Below are positions 6,484-8,454 of a stretch of 8,454 nt of DNA, in pieces (within the stretch, counting starts at the first letter, position 1; each line of letters begins with the position of its first letter). The notes below the pieces were generated by a model that saw nothing but the letters and a program-made list of their open reading frames with translations, made no database searches and was not told the DNA's origin. Source of the DNA: an uncultured beta proteobacterium (lineage in GTDB: Bacteria > Pseudomonadota > Gammaproteobacteria > Burkholderiales > Burkholderiaceae_C); the NCBI GenBank assembly GCA_903840825.1, contig CAIMHL010000679.1, forward strand, positions 1 through 8,454. The letters run 5' to 3'. Made by a program: the position numbers and the translations under genes.

Positions 6484-8454
6484 GGTTGGGGTTGAAGCTT
6501 GCCCCGCGCCACATGCAGTTTTTTATAACTGTCAATCAGGCGGTGGTGCCGATCAAGCCCCTCTAATTTCATACTTGTGGGCGTTAAACCAAAGAAGCGC
6601 ACGCTGCCATCTAAGGAGCCCATGACTGCATCCATGCGGGCGTTGCCAAACATGCGGCGGAAGTTGACCGCATAGTCTTGCATGTCCAGTTCATCATCAA
6701 GCTGCACTTCCAGCACCACGTTCAAGGCCTGATAAAACAGTTTGCGCTCTACCGTGTTGTCGTTGAACTGCAAGAAGGCCCCCACCAACTCATGGGCGGG
6801 CTCATATTGCTGCAAGGCCATATGGATTAACAGTTTCAACTCGAGCACGGTCAGTTGACCCCATGCCGTATTCTCATCAAATTCGATACCGATCAAAGTA
6901 GCAATGTCAGAATACTCATCGAGTTCACTGTTGTCCAAGCGCTCAATCAGTTCCGCCAAACTGGCATCGTCCAAGCGGTGCAAGTTCAAAATATCGGCAC
7001 GGAATAACAGTGCCTTATTGGTGTTGTCCCAGATCAGATCCTCCAAGGGGTAAATCTCCGAGTACCCAGGTACCAAAATCCGGCAAGCGATGGCGCCCAA
7101 CTGGTCATGCACGGCCATGTAGACCTCTTTGCCCATGTCTTCCAAAATGCCTAACAAGGTGGCAGCTTCTTGGACATTGGAGTTTTCACCTTGTCCAGAA
7201 AAATCCCACTCGATAAACTCGAAATCTGCCTTAGCGCTGAAAAAGCGCCAAGACACAATGCCGCTGGAGTCAATAAAGTGTTCAACAAAGTTATTGGGCT
7301 CTGTGACTGCGTTACTCTCAAAAGTGGGTTGGGGCAAGTCGTTGAGCCCTTCAAAGCTGCGGCCTTGCAGCAACTCGGTGAGGCTGCGTTCTAGTGCTAC
7401 TTCGAAGCTGGGGTGGGCGCCAAACGAGGCAAAGACGCCGCCAGTGCGGGGATTCATCAAGGTGACGCACATCACGGGGTACACACCGCCCAGCGATGCA
7501 TCTTTGACCAGCACCGGAAAGCCTTGGGCCTCTAGCCCTTGAATGCCGGCCAGTATGCCGGGGTATTTAGCCAGCACCTCGTGCGGCACATCCGGCAAAG
7601 CCATTTCACCCTCCAGGATTTCGCGCTTGACTGCCCGCTCGAAGATCTCGGACAGGCACTGCACCTGCGCTTCGGCCAGCGTGTTGCCGGCACTCATGCC
7701 GTTGCTGACAAACAGGTTCTCAATCAGGTTGCTCGGGAAATACACCACCTCACCATCTGAATGCCTCAAGTAGGGCAGCGAGCAAATACCGCGCTCTGTG
7801 TGGCCTGAGTTGGTGTCGATCAGGTGCGAACCACGTAACTCACCCTCGGGGTTATATATTTCTAAACAGTACTCATCTAGAATTTCAGTGGGGAGCGCAT
7901 CCTTGGAACGAGGCTTGAACCAGCGTTCGTTCGGGTAATGGACGAATGCCGAGTTAGCAATGTCTTCGCCCCAAAAAGAGCCCGCGTAAAAATGGTTGTT
8001 ATTGAGCCGCTCAATGTATTCACCCAAGCCAGAGGCCAGCGCGCTTTCTTTGGTTGCGCCCTTGCCATTGGTAAAGCACATCGGTGAATGCGCATCGCGT
8101 ATATGCAATGACCAGACATTGGGGATGATGTTGCGCCAAGAAGCAATTTCAATTTTGATGCCCAATGCCGCCAAAATGCCAGTCATGTTGGCGATGGTTT
8201 GCTCCAGCGGCAAATCCTTGCCCAAAATATGGGTGCTGACGTCAGAGGACGGCTTCATGCTCAGCAAAGACTGCGCATCGGCATCCAGGCTTTCGACCTC
8301 CTCAATGACAAATTCTGGCCCGGCTTGGACTACTTTTTTGACCGTGCAACGCTCGATAGAGTTCAAAATTCCCAGTGAAACATCTGGAGCAACCACACCA
8401 AAGCCAAGATATGACAACGCTGTTTCAGTCAAAATCGCTCCAGCCATAATCAAA
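6480..8454 (-). CDS. ycaO: OsmC-YcaO fusion protein (YcaO, S12 methylthiolation accessory type), 5' end missing and replaced
   Basis: An open frame running off the right edge; 657 residues are visible, counted from the in-frame TTG at 8453. Residues about 71-657 align along their whole length with E. coli YcaO (586 residues), an ATP-using protein implicated with RimO in beta-methylthiolation of ribosomal protein S12. ATP/Mg-site motifs are intact: GKD (78-80), GEYIER with E145 and E148, the segment with E261, Q265, E269 and E272, and ALERSLTELLQGR (353-365). The C-terminal third corresponds to the TPR-like region of E. coli YcaO. Residues 29-70, beginning ILNSIERCTVKK, match the tail of the OsmC domain that precedes YcaO in the fused form of about 730 residues, including its second conserved cysteine (C36). 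The rest of the OsmC domain is absent; residues 1-28 look like a peptide-transporter permease. No convincing internal start exists: the ATG at 8258 has no Shine-Dalgarno. The stop overlaps the ruvB stop. Confidence 0.88.
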   Translation of the reverse strand, partial: LIMAGAILTETALSYLGFGVVAPDVSLGILNSIERCTVKKVVQAGPEFVIEEVESLDADAQSLLSMKPSSDVSTHILGKDLPLEQTIANMTGILAALGIKIEIASWRNIIPNVWSLHIRDAHSPMCFTNGKGATKESALASGLGEYIERLNNNHFYAGSFWGEDIANSAFVHYPNERWFKPRSKDALPTEILDEYCLEIYNPEGELRGSHLIDTNSGHTERGICSLPYLRHSDGEVVYFPSNLIENLFVSNGMSAGNTLAEAQVQCLSEIFERAVKREILEGEMALPDVPHEVLAKYPGILAGIQGLEAQGFPVLVKDASLGGVYPVMCVTLMNPRTGGVFASFGAHPSFEVALERSLTELLQGRSFEGLNDLPQPTFESNAVTEPNNFVEHFIDSSGIVSWRFFSAKADFEFIEWDFSGQGENSNVQEAATLLGILEDMGKEVYMAVHDQLGAIACRILVPGYSEIYPLEDLIWDNTNKALLFRADILNLHRLDDASLAELIERLDNSELDEYSDIATLIGIEFDENTAWGQLTVLELKLLIHMALQQYEPAHELVGAFLQFNDNTVERKLFYQALNVVLEVQLDDELDMQDYAVNFRRMFGNARMDAVMGSLDGSVRFFGLTPTSMKLEGLDRHHRLIDSYKKLHVARGKLQPQP
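8370..8454 (-). other. DppC-type peptide ABC transporter permease fragment joined in frame to OsmC-YcaO
   Basis: The first 28 codons of the - strand frame include AGAILTETALSYLGFGV and APDVSLG. This is the well-known membrane segment and following loop of DppC/OppC-family permeases (typical form: AILTEAALSFLGLGVQPPTPSWG), normally about 80 residues before the permease C-terminus. It has no place in an OsmC domain. The 85 bases are about 45% G+C by hand count, apparently lower than the rest of the window, though the sample is small. The join to OsmC lies near 8364-8378 and cannot be fixed exactly, because permeases (SLG-x-L) and OsmC (G-I-L-x-S) read similarly there. It may be an assembly chimera or a true rearrangement. 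Confidence 0.7.

Noticed and set aside
7129..7542. A 137-residue + strand frame opposite ycaO
   Set aside because: It covers the conserved YcaO ATP-site region on the other strand; its translation is low-complexity Ser/Lys/Pro-rich without a domain.
8256..8258. ATG at 8258 (- strand) as an independent start for a stand-alone YcaO
   Set aside because: No Shine-Dalgarno precedes it, and the residues before it match the OsmC-YcaO linker, showing that translation normally comes from further upstream.

Overview
The window looks like a chromosomal stretch of a betaproteobacterium, most likely Burkholderiales and probably Comamonadaceae. I base this on remembered family resemblance, not a search: the RuvB N-terminus starting with SIQTDNFAPAP, the fused OsmC-YcaO protein, and a branched-chain-type ABC transporter gene next to a beta-oxidation operon. 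Coding density is very high. No RNA genes, insertion sequences, CRISPR arrays, phage genes or defence genes were seen.

Layout, left to right. (1) Bases 1-92 are the last codons of a LivF-type ABC transporter ATPase, followed at once by a perfect 11-bp hairpin (94-119). (2) A 105-base intergenic region holds a probable promoter and a candidate repressor site. (3) A tight three-gene operon on the + strand covers the beta-oxidation steps: bifunctional enoyl-CoA hydratase/3-hydroxyacyl-CoA dehydrogenase (198-2297), thiolase (2319-3494) and a long FadE/DmdC-like acyl-CoA dehydrogenase (3513-5369). The gaps are only 21 and 18 bases. (4) After a 55-base spacer comes ruvB (5425-6483, + strand), without ruvA or ruvC beside it. 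(5) A YcaO-family gene on the - strand (6480 to the right edge) converges on ruvB; their stop codons share one TTAA.

The three operon enzymes together turn an acyl-CoA into a chain-shortened acyl-CoA plus acetyl-CoA: oxidation by the dehydrogenase, hydration and second oxidation by the bifunctional enzyme, and thiolytic cleavage by the thiolase. The LivF-type transporter upstream may import a related carboxylic acid or amino acid, but it ends at its own hairpin and only 29 residues are visible. RuvB (Holliday-junction branch migration) and YcaO (linked to ribosomal protein S12 methylthiolation in E. coli) are unrelated housekeeping functions.

The one real anomaly is at the right edge. The YcaO reading frame should begin with a complete OsmC domain. 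Instead it runs in frame from the last OsmC helix straight into about 28 residues that look like a DppC-type peptide ABC transporter permease. This is either a chimeric join in the assembly or a real gene fusion or deletion; I favour the artefact. I do not see a convincing novel biological system in the rest of the window.
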